DNA of 64,000 nucleotides from Woeseiaceae bacterium (GTDB lineage: Bacteria; Pseudomonadota; Gammaproteobacteria; Steroidobacterales; Woeseiaceae): positions 1 to 64,000 of the forward strand of contig JAJFKR010000033.1 in assembly GCA_021773095.1 (NCBI GenBank), read 5' to 3'. Under the pieces are notes generated by a model. The model saw nothing but the letters and a program-made list of their open reading frames with translations, had not been told where the DNA came from and did no database searches. The position numbers were made by a program, and so were the translations under genes. Shown one piece after another: positions 18,802 through 27,915 of this stretch (position 1 is its first letter; each line of letters opens with the position of its first letter).

Positions 18802-21429
18802 TTATTGGCTCCTACTTGCGCCAGTTTGCGTAGCATCCAAAATTACACGAATTCCTTGCGCCAGTTGTGCTGAGGAATACGGTTTCGGTAATAACGGAAT
18901 TTTCTCTGCGCTTCTTGTTTCCTTATCGCTTTCTGGCTCCATCCCGGTAGTGAGCAAGACCTTGACGTCCGGCCAGGTTTCGAGGGTAACGTGCGCGAGT
19001 TCTCGACCGTTCATATCTCCCGGCATAACGATGTCGGCGAACAGAAGGTCTATTGCCTGGTCTTGTTGCAAAATGTTCATTGCGGAAGCGGCATCTTCGG
19101 CACTAAGAGTTTCATATCCGAGACGATTCAATGTACGGCAAGCAAATTGGCGTACCCTTGCACTGTCTTCCACAACGAGTATGATTTCCTCCCCCGTTGG
19201 AAGATCATCGTCCTCTTCGACTTTAATTAATAAATCATCCGCCGCTGCAACCGATGGAAACGACAGCTTGATGCTGGTGCCATTATCCGGGGCACTATCG
19301 ATGTGAAGTTTGCCGCCGCATTGTTGAACGAAATCACTCACCATCGTTAGTCCAAGTCCCGTGCCCGTCTCGACGGTTTTCGTCGTGAAGAACGGTTCAA
19401 CTGCTCGGCGCCTGGTTTCATCGTTCATTCCAATGCCATCGTCGGAAACTGTCAGTACAACAAAATCGCCGGAATCAAGATCAACCTTCCTTTGTGTCTC
19501 ATGCACCGTCTCCTGCATGGTGGAGATCACTATATTCCCTCCATCCGGCATAGCGTCACGAGCATTGGTGACCATATTAAGTACCGCACTTTCCAGGCGA
19601 TTTTTGTCAACAAGGATATTGTCGACGTCATTATCCAGCTCCATTTCTATACTAATCTCCGGAACCGATCGCTGTAAGAGTCTCTCCATGGCCACAAGAA
19701 TATTGTTGACATTCATTGAACTCACATCAAGTTCCTGACGCCGAGAATACGCCAGCAATCGCTTGATCAGGTCTGCCCCGTCCTGGGCTGCAGACAGGGC
19801 GTCCTCAAGCAGATCATTATGATCCTGGTCTTCATAAACCACGTCCTGCTTAAGAAATCTCAGATTGCCTCGAATGACCGTCAAAAGGTTATTGAAGTCG
19901 TGGGAAATACCGTCGGTCATTCGGCCGATAGCCTCAAGCTTCATGGCCTGGGTCAGCATGCTTTCCTTCTTGCGTGCATCGGTAATATCTTCATTGATCG
20001 AGATGTAGCGGGTGATTTCACCTTCCTGATTGCGGACGGGGCAGATCGTCGAAGATAGCCAGAACGGGTCGCCGTTTTTTTTCTTGTTTTGAAATACGCC
20101 CCGCCAAATGCCACCGTTTGAAACAGTTCCCCACAGTTCCTTGTAATTCTCCTTCGACGTCTGACCGGAACTCAGAAAGCGAGGGTTTTCACCGAGCACT
20201 TCCTCTTCACGATAACCGGTTACGTCGTAAAAACGGGGATTAACGTATTCTATGTTTCCGGCAGCGTTGGTAATCATGATCGACACAGGGCTTTGTTCGA
20301 CGGCGCTGGATAGTTGCTGTAGCTCCGCATTCATTTTCTCTTCAACTGACAGGTCGCGCATAATGCCGGTGAAGGAGATATTCCGCCCTTTCTGCACCTT
20401 ACTGACAGTAAGGTAAATTGGAATGAGATCACCATCCTTACGTCGTGCCTGCACTCGTCGACCCCTACCAATGATCTTGGCAATACCTGTTCGCAAGTAA
20501 TTTTCTATGGAATCATCATGTGTTTCATTGTCTGGCAAAGACATAAGCAGGGATACGTTTTGGCCCAATACCTGATTGGCCGCATAGCCGAAAATTGACT
20601 CTGCGGCCAGATTGAATGTCTGGATGACCCCCGTTTCATCGATCGTGACAATACCTTCACCTGCGTTATTCAGGATTGCTTCCAGGCGTAATTCACGATC
20701 CAGTATTTTCTCCTGTTTGCCGATCAGGCTCTGATGCATTACTTCCAGGTCTTCTGCGAGGCTCTTGAGTTCGGAAATCGTCGTGTCGACGCGGAGTTCG
20801 ACGGAATGCTCGCCAGCGGCAACACTGGTCGCCAGACTTCTCAGAGATGAAACGGGCCGGGTAAGAAACCGGCCAAAGAAAATCGCCAGCAAGATGCTGA
20901 ATATAATATAGCAACTCGCAATGAATGAACCGTACCGGTATGCAGTATTGATTTGATCCTGCACAGATAATTCGTCATAGCCTAATCTTAAAATACCGAG
21001 CGATCTGCCATCCACATCACTGAATATTTGCACTGCGATAAAATAGATCTGGTCTGCATGCTGACCGAAATCGAAATCCTCCCTAAAAATGATCGGTTCC
21101 TTAGTGCCATTCATTTCTGTTCCGATCGCCGAAGCATCGTTATTAAGAAATTCGGCAAAGATCACATCACCGCTGAATTGTGTCTCATAAAAAAAAGAGG
21201 CCTGTTTCTTTGTGTCCTGATTCTCGACGGCAGGCTTAAGTAATTCAGAATACAACAGGGTATCGTTGCGTACCTGATCGACAAATTGGGATTCAAAACT
21301 GCGTTCGACAATAAGCAGGATGCCGAAGAACAACAGCGGAGTAAGCATGATATGGACGATGATTACGCCAAGAATCATGCGACCGGTAATGCTGTGCCAG
21401 ATCCGTTTCAATTGTTCGATTCTGTCCAC
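18802..21429 (-). CDS. PAS-containing hybrid sensor histidine kinase with C-terminal receiver domain
   Basis: TM regions, HAMP-like, PAS/PAC, H-box ISHDFNNLLTVIRG, GTGLGLTMV, REC LFADIVMPGDMNG. Confidence 0.93.
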   Translation of the reverse strand: MDRIEQLKRIWHSITGRMILGVIIVHIMLTPLLFFGILLIVERSFESQFVDQVRNDTLLYSELLKPAVENQDTKKQASFFYETQFSGDVIFAEFLNNDASAIGTEMNGTKEPIIFREDFDFGQHADQIYFIAVQIFSDVDGRSLGILRLGYDELSVQDQINTAYRYGSFIASCYIIFSILLAIFFGRFLTRPVSSLRSLATSVAAGEHSVELRVDTTISELKSLAEDLEVMHQSLIGKQEKILDRELRLEAILNNAGEGIVTIDETGVIQTFNLAAESIFGYAANQVLGQNVSLLMSLPDNETHDDSIENYLRTGIAKIIGRGRRVQARRKDGDLIPIYLTVSKVQKGRNISFTGIMRDLSVEEKMNAELQQLSSAVEQSPVSIMITNAAGNIEYVNPRFYDVTGYREEEVLGENPRFLSSGQTSKENYKELWGTVSNGGIWRGVFQNKKKNGDPFWLSSTICPVRNQEGEITRYISINEDITDARKKESMLTQAMKLEAIGRMTDGISHDFNNLLTVIRGNLRFLKQDVVYEDQDHNDLLEDALSAAQDGADLIKRLLAYSRRQELDVSSMNVNNILVAMERLLQRSVPEISIEMELDNDVDNILVDKNRLESAVLNMVTNARDAMPDGGNIVISTMQETVHETQRKVDLDSGDFVVLTVSDDGIGMNDETRRRAVEPFFTTKTVETGTGLGLTMVSDFVQQCGGKLHIDSAPDNGTSIKLSFPSVAAADDLLIKVEEDDDLPTGEEIILVVEDSARVRQFACRTLNRLGYETLSAEDAASAMNILQQDQAIDLLFADIVMPGDMNGRELAHVTLETWPDVKVLLTTGMEPESDKETRSAEKIPLLPKPYSSAQLAQGIRVILDATQTGASRSQ

Positions 21430-21890
21430 AATACACCCAGCGATCTTAGTTCGGATTGACGCTCAAGTTGTTCTGACCAAATATAGGACACGGATCCCCG
21501 TGTATTGAGCAATGCCTTAACCAGCACATCAAAATCTTTATATTCATCCGGCCGCGAGTCCCCGAGCCGAAAAGCGCGTGAAAGTAACTGACGTTCATAT
21601 TCACGCTTGGACATGAAAACTATCTGTTGCAGAAATACGTCGGTCGCGAGTCGATCACCGGTATTCAGCAAAGGTTTGAGTCGTACCTGATTTTTCGTCA
21701 TTGGTACGCCCAGAAACAACTTTCGTACCTCCGCATGGGAAAGTGATTCTATTGTCGAATTTTCGCTGCAGACAAGCAACAAGCTGCGTTGCGTTGTCTC
21801 GGCGTTAACGCTTGTGCAGACCAAACACAGACATACTAATAAGGCACTGAGTTTCGCTGCTTTCCTCCGCATCAGAACATCGCATCCCAC
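21408..21890 (-). CDS. Periplasmic phosphate-binding-protein-like (PstS-like) small protein
   Basis: Signal peptide; ENSTIESLSHAEVRKLFLGVPMTKNQVRLKPL pattern; overlaps the histidine kinase start. Confidence 0.7.
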   Translation of the reverse strand: MGCDVLMRRKAAKLSALLVCLCLVCTSVNAETTQRSLLLVCSENSTIESLSHAEVRKLFLGVPMTKNQVRLKPLLNTGDRLATDVFLQQIVFMSKREYERQLLSRAFRLGDSRPDEYKDFDVLVKALLNTRGSVSYIWSEQLERQSELRSLGVLWTESNN

Positions 21891-22939
21891 TGCAGCATGA
21901 TTTGGCCAAAATTATCCCGCTGTGTACGATTACCGGAAATTTCGAGCTTAAAGGCATGCTGACCGAATGCACCCATACGAACGCCACCAAGAAGCCTGTC
22001 AGTGATGTAGTGCGGAAACAGGGTCAGATAAGCATCATTACTATCGCCAAATGTCCATTCACTGCGGCCGAAAACTGTCCATCGATCATCCAGGCTGTAT
22101 TCCGCCTGAAGGTAGCCACTAAAAAAATTATCGGTAATCGTTCCGGCCGGTTGTTGCAGGCGATTATCGACATAGAATGTCGAACCTAGTAATCGCCACG
22201 GGTGGGATTCCCAATTCCCGTACGCTCCTGCATTAATTTGGCGAATTTCTTCAAATCCCCGCCCGACGGCAGGAATCTCATTGTAATTGACATACAGACC
22301 GTATCGGGTCGGGCTGTATATCACCGGTTCAAGATAAACGTTTGCTGCGAGACTGAGATCCTGCGAGCCCGACGTCGGCTCCAGGACGTCCAGTGGTTCC
22401 AGTCTGTCGGAAAACTCAGGACCGGAGGCTACGGCCAGCGCATAACCAATCCCCTTCTTGGCGTATTCCTTGACGCCTTCAACAAGCAAACCCGTTAAAT
22501 GCATAGGCAGGATTCCGTCGTCGTCTTCGAACTCGACGACTGATGGTCGACTGATACTGGTTTCCATATAGGATCCGTGGTGGAATTGAGAATTCCAGTA
22601 ACCAACAGGATTGTGGAACCGTCCGAGCCAGACTTTGCTGTCGCCAACTCGCCAGCCTAACTGAATACGCTCAATTTCCTGTTCGTGTTTACTGAGTAGC
22701 AATTCACCGAGAAAAAGAAGCTTGCCGTGTTCGGCTGTCGCGAATAGATCGACACCGTACTTGTAATCGTCGTCATCCAGTACGGAGTCGGCTTCCAGAT
22801 CGGTGCGAAAAATTGCTCCTATGCGGGGGAATATCAGGTAATCAGCCGTAGACTCTCCGTGACTCGGTGGCGAATAGATCGTTGTTGCAGCAGCAGTCAG
22901 GACATAGAGCAATCCGCCTCCAAAATAATTACAGTTCAC
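21872..22939 (-). CDS. Putative outer-membrane porin-like protein
   Basis: Signal peptide, beta-strand-rich, C-terminal aromatic (LQWDAMF). Confidence 0.65.
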   Translation of the reverse strand: MNCNYFGGGLLYVLTAAATTIYSPPSHGESTADYLIFPRIGAIFRTDLEADSVLDDDDYKYGVDLFATAEHGKLLFLGELLLSKHEQEIERIQLGWRVGDSKVWLGRFHNPVGYWNSQFHHGSYMETSISRPSVVEFEDDDGILPMHLTGLLVEGVKEYAKKGIGYALAVASGPEFSDRLEPLDVLEPTSGSQDLSLAANVYLEPVIYSPTRYGLYVNYNEIPAVGRGFEEIRQINAGAYGNWESHPWRLLGSTFYVDNRLQQPAGTITDNFFSGYLQAEYSLDDRWTVFGRSEWTFGDSNDAYLTLFPHYITDRLLGGVRMGAFGQHAFKLEISGNRTQRDNFGQIMLQWDAMF

Positions 22940-23117
22940 TTAGTTATGCTCCCTCAATCAACCTACGTTATGTGCTGATCTACCTCATCGGCGGACATGA
23001 CGGGGCTGGCGAATGCCGAGTAATTATACTATGTTAATCGAGAGACAGCGTTTCAGTAGATCTACCTAGTCTTGCCACAGGGTTTCCATCGACCCGATCT
23101 CAACTCAGAATTCGAAA

Positions 23118-23846
23118 ATGACTGAATCCGCCAAAATACTAATTGTTGACGATGATGTTCGAATAGGCCGAACGCTGAGGCTGTATCTCAAGCGAGAAGG
23201 CTATCAGGTCCGAATCGCTACCGATGGCGAAGAAATGTGGAAATGTTTCGAAGACGATCTCCCGGATATGATCTTGCTCGATGTGATGTTGCCCGGCGAC
23301 GATGGAATAACCCTGGCGCGCGAGCTGCGGAAAATATCCGATGTGGGCATCATCATGCTGACCGGAAAAGATGACCCGGTGGATCAAATCATCGGCCTCG
23401 AAATGGGCGCGGATGATTACGTGACGAAACCATTTGACGAGAGACAATTGCTCGCCAGAATTCGCAGTTTGCTGCGCCGGCGAACAGCTCCACCCACTAG
23501 CACGAAAGCTGAATCCGGGGACGATAACCAGAAAATTCTTTTTGATGGCTGGGAAATGGATTTGTTTAGCCACGAACTGGTTTCCCCATCCGGCCACAGG
23601 ACGGAACTGACATCTCACGAATTCAGACTGCTCGAGATATTCGTACGAAATCCGGGAGGTGTCTTAAGCCGCGATCAAATTATGCAAAAACTGTACGAAC
23701 GCGACTGGTCTCTGAATGACAGAAGCGTGGATGTGCTCATCGGAAAACTGCGGAAAAAGATCGAAGAGGACTCCTCGCAACCAAAATTGATCCTGACTAT
23801 TCGTAATTTCGGCTACAAGTTTGCGGGCCGGACGACCAAAGCCTGA
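23118..23846 (+). CDS. OmpR-family response regulator
   Basis: ILIVDDDVRIGRTLRLYL, LLDVMLPGDDGI, winged helix SVDVLIGKLRKKIE...ILTIRNFGYKF. Confidence 0.96.
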   Translation: MTESAKILIVDDDVRIGRTLRLYLKREGYQVRIATDGEEMWKCFEDDLPDMILLDVMLPGDDGITLARELRKISDVGIIMLTGKDDPVDQIIGLEMGADDYVTKPFDERQLLARIRSLLRRRTAPPTSTKAESGDDNQKILFDGWEMDLFSHELVSPSGHRTELTSHEFRLLEIFVRNPGGVLSRDQIMQKLYERDWSLNDRSVDVLIGKLRKKIEEDSSQPKLILTIRNFGYKFAGRTTKA

Positions 23847-23899
23847 TATCGTTACATTGGGCTGCTTCCACAGTGCCGTGTGGTTTGTCTTCTGCGTTT

Positions 23900-23939
23900 T
23901 TACAAGCAGTTACAATAAGTAACCAATACTTACCTGATA
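23900..23939 (+). promoter_or_regulatory. Phased direct repeats, candidate OmpR-type binding site
   Basis: TTACAAGCAG TTACAATAAG TAACCAATAC TTACCTGATA, exact 10-bp period; another TTACA at 23952. Confidence 0.65.
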
Positions 23940-23985
23940 TTGTTCTGTCGGTTACACAGATTCAATAAGATTGCATCCGGGATGA

Positions 23986-24372
23986 ATGAACGGGAACCGA
24001 ATCGTGGTCAAAACTAAAGACGTAAAAAAAAGTCATACGAAAAAACTCGTCGGAATGGTTTTCGTACTCATGATCGCATTTTCCACATCCTACTCAGAGT
24101 ACGGGGATGTGGTTCTGGACCGGTATAAGGAGACTATGGCGGAAGTTGGCCTGTCACCGGTTGTTTTCCCTCACTGGACTCATCGAATACAATTCAAGTG
24201 CAAGGCTTGTCATGAAAGCATCTTTCCCATGAAAAAAGGGGCGAGCGACATCACTATGTCAGCCATTATCGACGGCGAGTTTTGTGGCAATTGCCATAAT
24301 GGAAAAATCGCCTGGGATCCGCTTTATTGCGATCGATGTCATTCACTGTCAGAAACCGACGAAAAGCAGTAG
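23986..24372 (+). CDS. c7-type triheme cytochrome c
   Basis: CKACH, CGNCH, CDRCH; FPHWTH motif before first heme. Confidence 0.85.
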   Translation: MNGNRIVVKTKDVKKSHTKKLVGMVFVLMIAFSTSYSEYGDVVLDRYKETMAEVGLSPVVFPHWTHRIQFKCKACHESIFPMKKGASDITMSAIIDGEFCGNCHNGKIAWDPLYCDRCHSLSETDEKQ

Positions 24373-24378
24373 CCCGTC

Positions 24379-24975
24379 TTGTTCAGGAATTTTCCATATT
24401 TTGGCGGCATCGTGACCCGGTTTTGCATCTGCGCGGTCCTTGTGCTCTGCGGCGTTAATCAATTTGTGCTGGCTCAGGAGTCAACACCGCAGGCAACAAA
24501 ACCTGCGGCTGATGACGTGGTTGATCCCACAGAGCCAGATGAGTTCGTAGGAGAAATGTACAAGATTGGACTTGGCTGGCATCCCACTGACCTTGAAGAT
24601 TTCCCGACGGACAAATTCGGCCTGGTTGACTGGGTGGCAACATTGGACAAGGGACTGATCCATCCACGAGGCAGTATCGCTGCAAATGCTGTGGAGGGGA
24701 TGCCTTTCGATATGAATGTACTCATGCCGTCGAAAACCGGCATGATTGCTGGCGCTCACTTCCCACATAAAACGCATACGACCTGGATGGGGTGCGATAG
24801 CTGTCATATCAAGATATTTATTCCGCTTGCCGGCTCCAACGATCTAACAATGTCCACGATTGTTGCTGGGAAAGCATGTGGCGTCTGTCATGGAAAAGTG
24901 GCATTCCCACTCAATGACTGCGCTCGATGTCATGTGCCACCATCACAGCCTGGTGATAGCGGAGCTGCTAAATAA
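24379..24975 (+). CDS. c7-type triheme cytochrome c
   Basis: CDSCH, CGVCH, CARCH; FPHKTH motif; signal peptide. Confidence 0.85.
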   Translation: MFRNFPYFGGIVTRFCICAVLVLCGVNQFVLAQESTPQATKPAADDVVDPTEPDEFVGEMYKIGLGWHPTDLEDFPTDKFGLVDWVATLDKGLIHPRGSIAANAVEGMPFDMNVLMPSKTGMIAGAHFPHKTHTTWMGCDSCHIKIFIPLAGSNDLTMSTIVAGKACGVCHGKVAFPLNDCARCHVPPSQPGDSGAAK

Positions 24976-25009
24976 TGATCAATGACATGTCTTTTTCAAG
25001 CCTCTTATC

Positions 25010-25579
25010 ATGCGCACAACATCGATTTCAATTCGCGTAGGTCTGGCTATGCTGGGTTTCGTTTGCGGTGTCGCTGCAATAGGGAACATGTCAGCGGCGC
25101 AGGTAGAGGCCGATGATGATAACTCGTCGTCAATCGAAGATGCCGAAGCAGCCTTCCTGGAGTCATTGCATTATTCACACGAAGAGTTCGTGCGATTATA
25201 TGCATCTCTTCCAAGAGATGAAGACAATAAGGTTGATTGGGAGCGGGCGACCAGTGAGGGCCTCATCGACCCCCTCGCTTCCATCGATCTTGACAGTGGC
25301 GAAGAATTTATTATGGACCTCAAGGTCGTAATCAAATTCGACGACATGCTGATCAAGGATGTTGTCTTTTCCCATGCCGTTCATACCTACTGGCTCAATT
25401 GCAGTTCCTGTCACCCAAGGCTCTTCAGGCCGGAGATTGCCGCGAATCGCATGACCATGAAAGAGATACGTGCAGGAAAATATTGTGGCTATTGTCATGG
25501 AATGGTCGCATTCCCGACAGATGTTGTAGACGCCCCCAATTTTCGTGCCAATTGTCTAAGATGCCATCGCGCTCAATGA
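25010..25579 (+). CDS. c7-type triheme cytochrome c
   Basis: CSSCH, CGYCH, CLRCH; FSHAVH motif; signal peptide. Confidence 0.85.
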   Translation: MRTTSISIRVGLAMLGFVCGVAAIGNMSAAQVEADDDNSSSIEDAEAAFLESLHYSHEEFVRLYASLPRDEDNKVDWERATSEGLIDPLASIDLDSGEEFIMDLKVVIKFDDMLIKDVVFSHAVHTYWLNCSSCHPRLFRPEIAANRMTMKEIRAGKYCGYCHGMVAFPTDVVDAPNFRANCLRCHRAQ

Positions 25580-25591
25580 GGATAATCCATA

Positions 25592-26215
25592 ATGCGAACC
25601 TACCTGATAACCCTCTTTCTAACGTCGATCTGGATATTGACCCCGGTTTCCACTCTTCTGGCCCAGGACGACGATCCAGTGGATATTCAAATCGTCATGG
25701 AAAGAGCCAATAACCTCAAAACTATGCTTGATCGCCTGCTTGTGGATTCAAATCACAGCAGTATTCAGAAGGTTATCAAAGAAGGGGGCGATTCAAGCGA
25801 GCCGCTAATTGCAGAAGCAATCAGGCTAAAATCGAACGGTGAGCAGTTGCTCGCAGAAGAAGAATATATGCAGGCTGCCATCGAGCTCCAGTCTGCCCTC
25901 GATCACGTTTTTCAGGCGATCAGGTCGGAGGATAGCCAGCATGAGCCAGCGGATGCGTTGGAGTTCAGGTTGGCAGAATATGTAGAGATAAATGACACGT
26001 TTATCTCGGCTGCGCAACGCGTTGTGAACGATGAGCCGAACAATGAAGCGTCGGGTTTACTTGAATTGGCCAAAGATGTTCGAGGTAAAGCGGACCTGCA
26101 ATCCGCCAATGGTGATCTTGCAGCGGCCGTTGAGAGTCTGCAACGATCAACTCAAATGGCGCAGCAGGCCATTATGTCGGTCAGGAATGGCAAGGTCATT
26201 GAGAGACGGCAATAA
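25592..26215 (+). CDS. Exported helical protein of unknown function
   Basis: Signal peptide ending LLAQDDD; helical heptad-like sequence; inside the cytochrome operon. Confidence 0.65.
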   Translation: MRTYLITLFLTSIWILTPVSTLLAQDDDPVDIQIVMERANNLKTMLDRLLVDSNHSSIQKVIKEGGDSSEPLIAEAIRLKSNGEQLLAEEEYMQAAIELQSALDHVFQAIRSEDSQHEPADALEFRLAEYVEINDTFISAAQRVVNDEPNNEASGLLELAKDVRGKADLQSANGDLAAAVESLQRSTQMAQQAIMSVRNGKVIERRQ

Positions 26216-26268
26216 ACAGCTCGAGATCTTGCTAACGCACGATACATTGTAGAGGGAGCACAACTATC

Positions 26269-27009
26269 ATGATATTTCGGATCAAATACGTTTTGATATT
26301 ATGCGTGTGTTTATCCGTCGGCCTGTTCGTTACAAATATCATAGGCGCAGGCTACGCGGCACAAAAAAATAGTGAAGAGGAGTCACTCAAGGAAGTACCG
26401 GACACTATCGACGGAAAGGTATCAACCTCGATAAGTGTTCCGGGTTATACCTATGTTGAGGTTGATACCGGTAGCGATAAAGTCTGGGCTGCTGTGCCCG
26501 GCACCTCCGTAAACATTGGCGACAAGGTGTCATTTTCAATCGGGATACCGATGCAGAATTTTTACAGCAAGACTCTGCAGCGCAACTTTTCCGTCATCTA
26601 TTTTGTGGATCATTTCGTTACCGATGACGGAATCACGCAAATGAGCGCGTCAGCCGCTGCTGCGCACGGTCGACCAAGCCAGAATCCGGCTACGGAGCTG
26701 ATCGAGGAAATCAATAAGGTGGAAGGCGGCAATACGATTGCCGAAATCTATGCGGCGAAGGACAAACTGAATGGCGAGACTATATCTGTGCGCGGAAAGG
26801 TTACCCGGTTCACTGCCAGTGTCCTGGGTAAGAACTGGATTCATATCCGGGATAGCAGCACCACTGATGATCTCACTGTAACCACCGCAGCGACGGCTGC
26901 TATTAATGACATCGTCATTATTGAAGGAAAACTCGAACTGGATAAGGACTATGGTTATGGCTACGTCTACCCGGTTATTCTGGAGGAGGCGAAAATAACG
27001 AAAGACTGA
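26269..27009 (+). CDS. Exported protein with probable tandem OB-fold domains
   Basis: Two similar beta-rich segments (GYTYVEVDTGSDKVWAAVPG...GDKVSF; GKVTRFTASVLGKNWIHIRDSSTTDDLTVTT). Confidence 0.65.
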   Translation: MIFRIKYVLILCVCLSVGLFVTNIIGAGYAAQKNSEEESLKEVPDTIDGKVSTSISVPGYTYVEVDTGSDKVWAAVPGTSVNIGDKVSFSIGIPMQNFYSKTLQRNFSVIYFVDHFVTDDGITQMSASAAAAHGRPSQNPATELIEEINKVEGGNTIAEIYAAKDKLNGETISVRGKVTRFTASVLGKNWIHIRDSSTTDDLTVTTAATAAINDIVIIEGKLELDKDYGYGYVYPVILEEAKITKD

Positions 27010-27018
27010 ATAATCGAT

Positions 27019-27693
27019 TTAGCCAGCAGTGTGCGCCGCCAGCCATTCCCTGGCCAGCGCCTTTGCTTCCTCAATTTGCTCGGCATCCATTGCTTGTTCA
27101 AGAACAGATATCAGTCGTTTGGCAGACTCGTCGTCGCTGGTTGCTGCGATGTTGAACCACTTGTGTGCTTGCACGTTATCCTCCGGAGCACCCTCTCCGC
27201 GAAAATGCATCACGCCAAGCTGACTTTGTGCATCGGGAAGGCCCTGTTCTGCTGCTTTCAAAAACAGATCGAACGCTTGCGGATAGTCTTTTGTGAGACC
27301 AGTTCCCGAAAAATATCGCTTGCCAATCGCGAACTGTGCAATGGCAAGGCCCTGTTGCGCCGCTTTGAGCTGCCAGGAGACACCGAATTCAACATCTCGC
27401 GTGATGCCATTCCCGACGACGTACATCCTGCCCAGATCGAATTGCGCAATTGCGAGGCCTTGCTCCGCTGCTTTGGTATACCAGAGCACCGCGTTCCTAT
27501 CGTCTCTGGCTTTGCCCTTTCCCCTGCGTTGTTTGTTGCCATAGAAGCGTCCCAGATTGTACTGGGCGTCGGCATCGCCAGACTTCGCTGCTGACCTGAG
27601 CTCAGAAATCTCGTCCGCCGTTGCCAGAGAACTCAAGCAGAGATTAATGAACAAAAATATTGATATCGGGAACCGCACCATAGCCGTCGGCAA
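27019..27693 (-). CDS. Sel1-repeat protein
   Basis: Repeated AAxQGLAIAQFxLGxxYxxGxGxxxD units. Confidence 0.92.
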   Translation of the reverse strand: MPTAMVRFPISIFLFINLCLSSLATADEISELRSAAKSGDADAQYNLGRFYGNKQRRGKGKARDDRNAVLWYTKAAEQGLAIAQFDLGRMYVVGNGITRDVEFGVSWQLKAAQQGLAIAQFAIGKRYFSGTGLTKDYPQAFDLFLKAAEQGLPDAQSQLGVMHFRGEGAPEDNVQAHKWFNIAATSDDESAKRLISVLEQAMDAEQIEEAKALAREWLAAHTAG

Positions 27694-27780
27694 TTTCTCA
27701 CTCGGATTGATTTCGGGAGAAATATCTTAGAACGATCTGGACGATGATGTCCAATATTACTCTGTAGCTGTCTGCCTCGT

Positions 27781-27820
27781 TTACATCCGTTTACATTTCA
27801 TTACAAACAGTTATTGGCTA
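27781..27820 (+). promoter_or_regulatory. Phased direct repeats, candidate OmpR-type binding site upstream of the tetraheme cytochrome
   Basis: TTACATCCGT TTACATTTCA TTACAAACAG TTATTGGCTA, exact 10-bp period; shares TTACAARCAGTTA with 23900-23912. Confidence 0.7.
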
Positions 27821-27915
27821 GTCATACGGAAATTACATGCACCCCATAGCATTACTGTCGATGGAGAAGGACATTCGTCCTACTCGGATTGGAAAACAAG
27901 GAAAGGGGAACTGTA

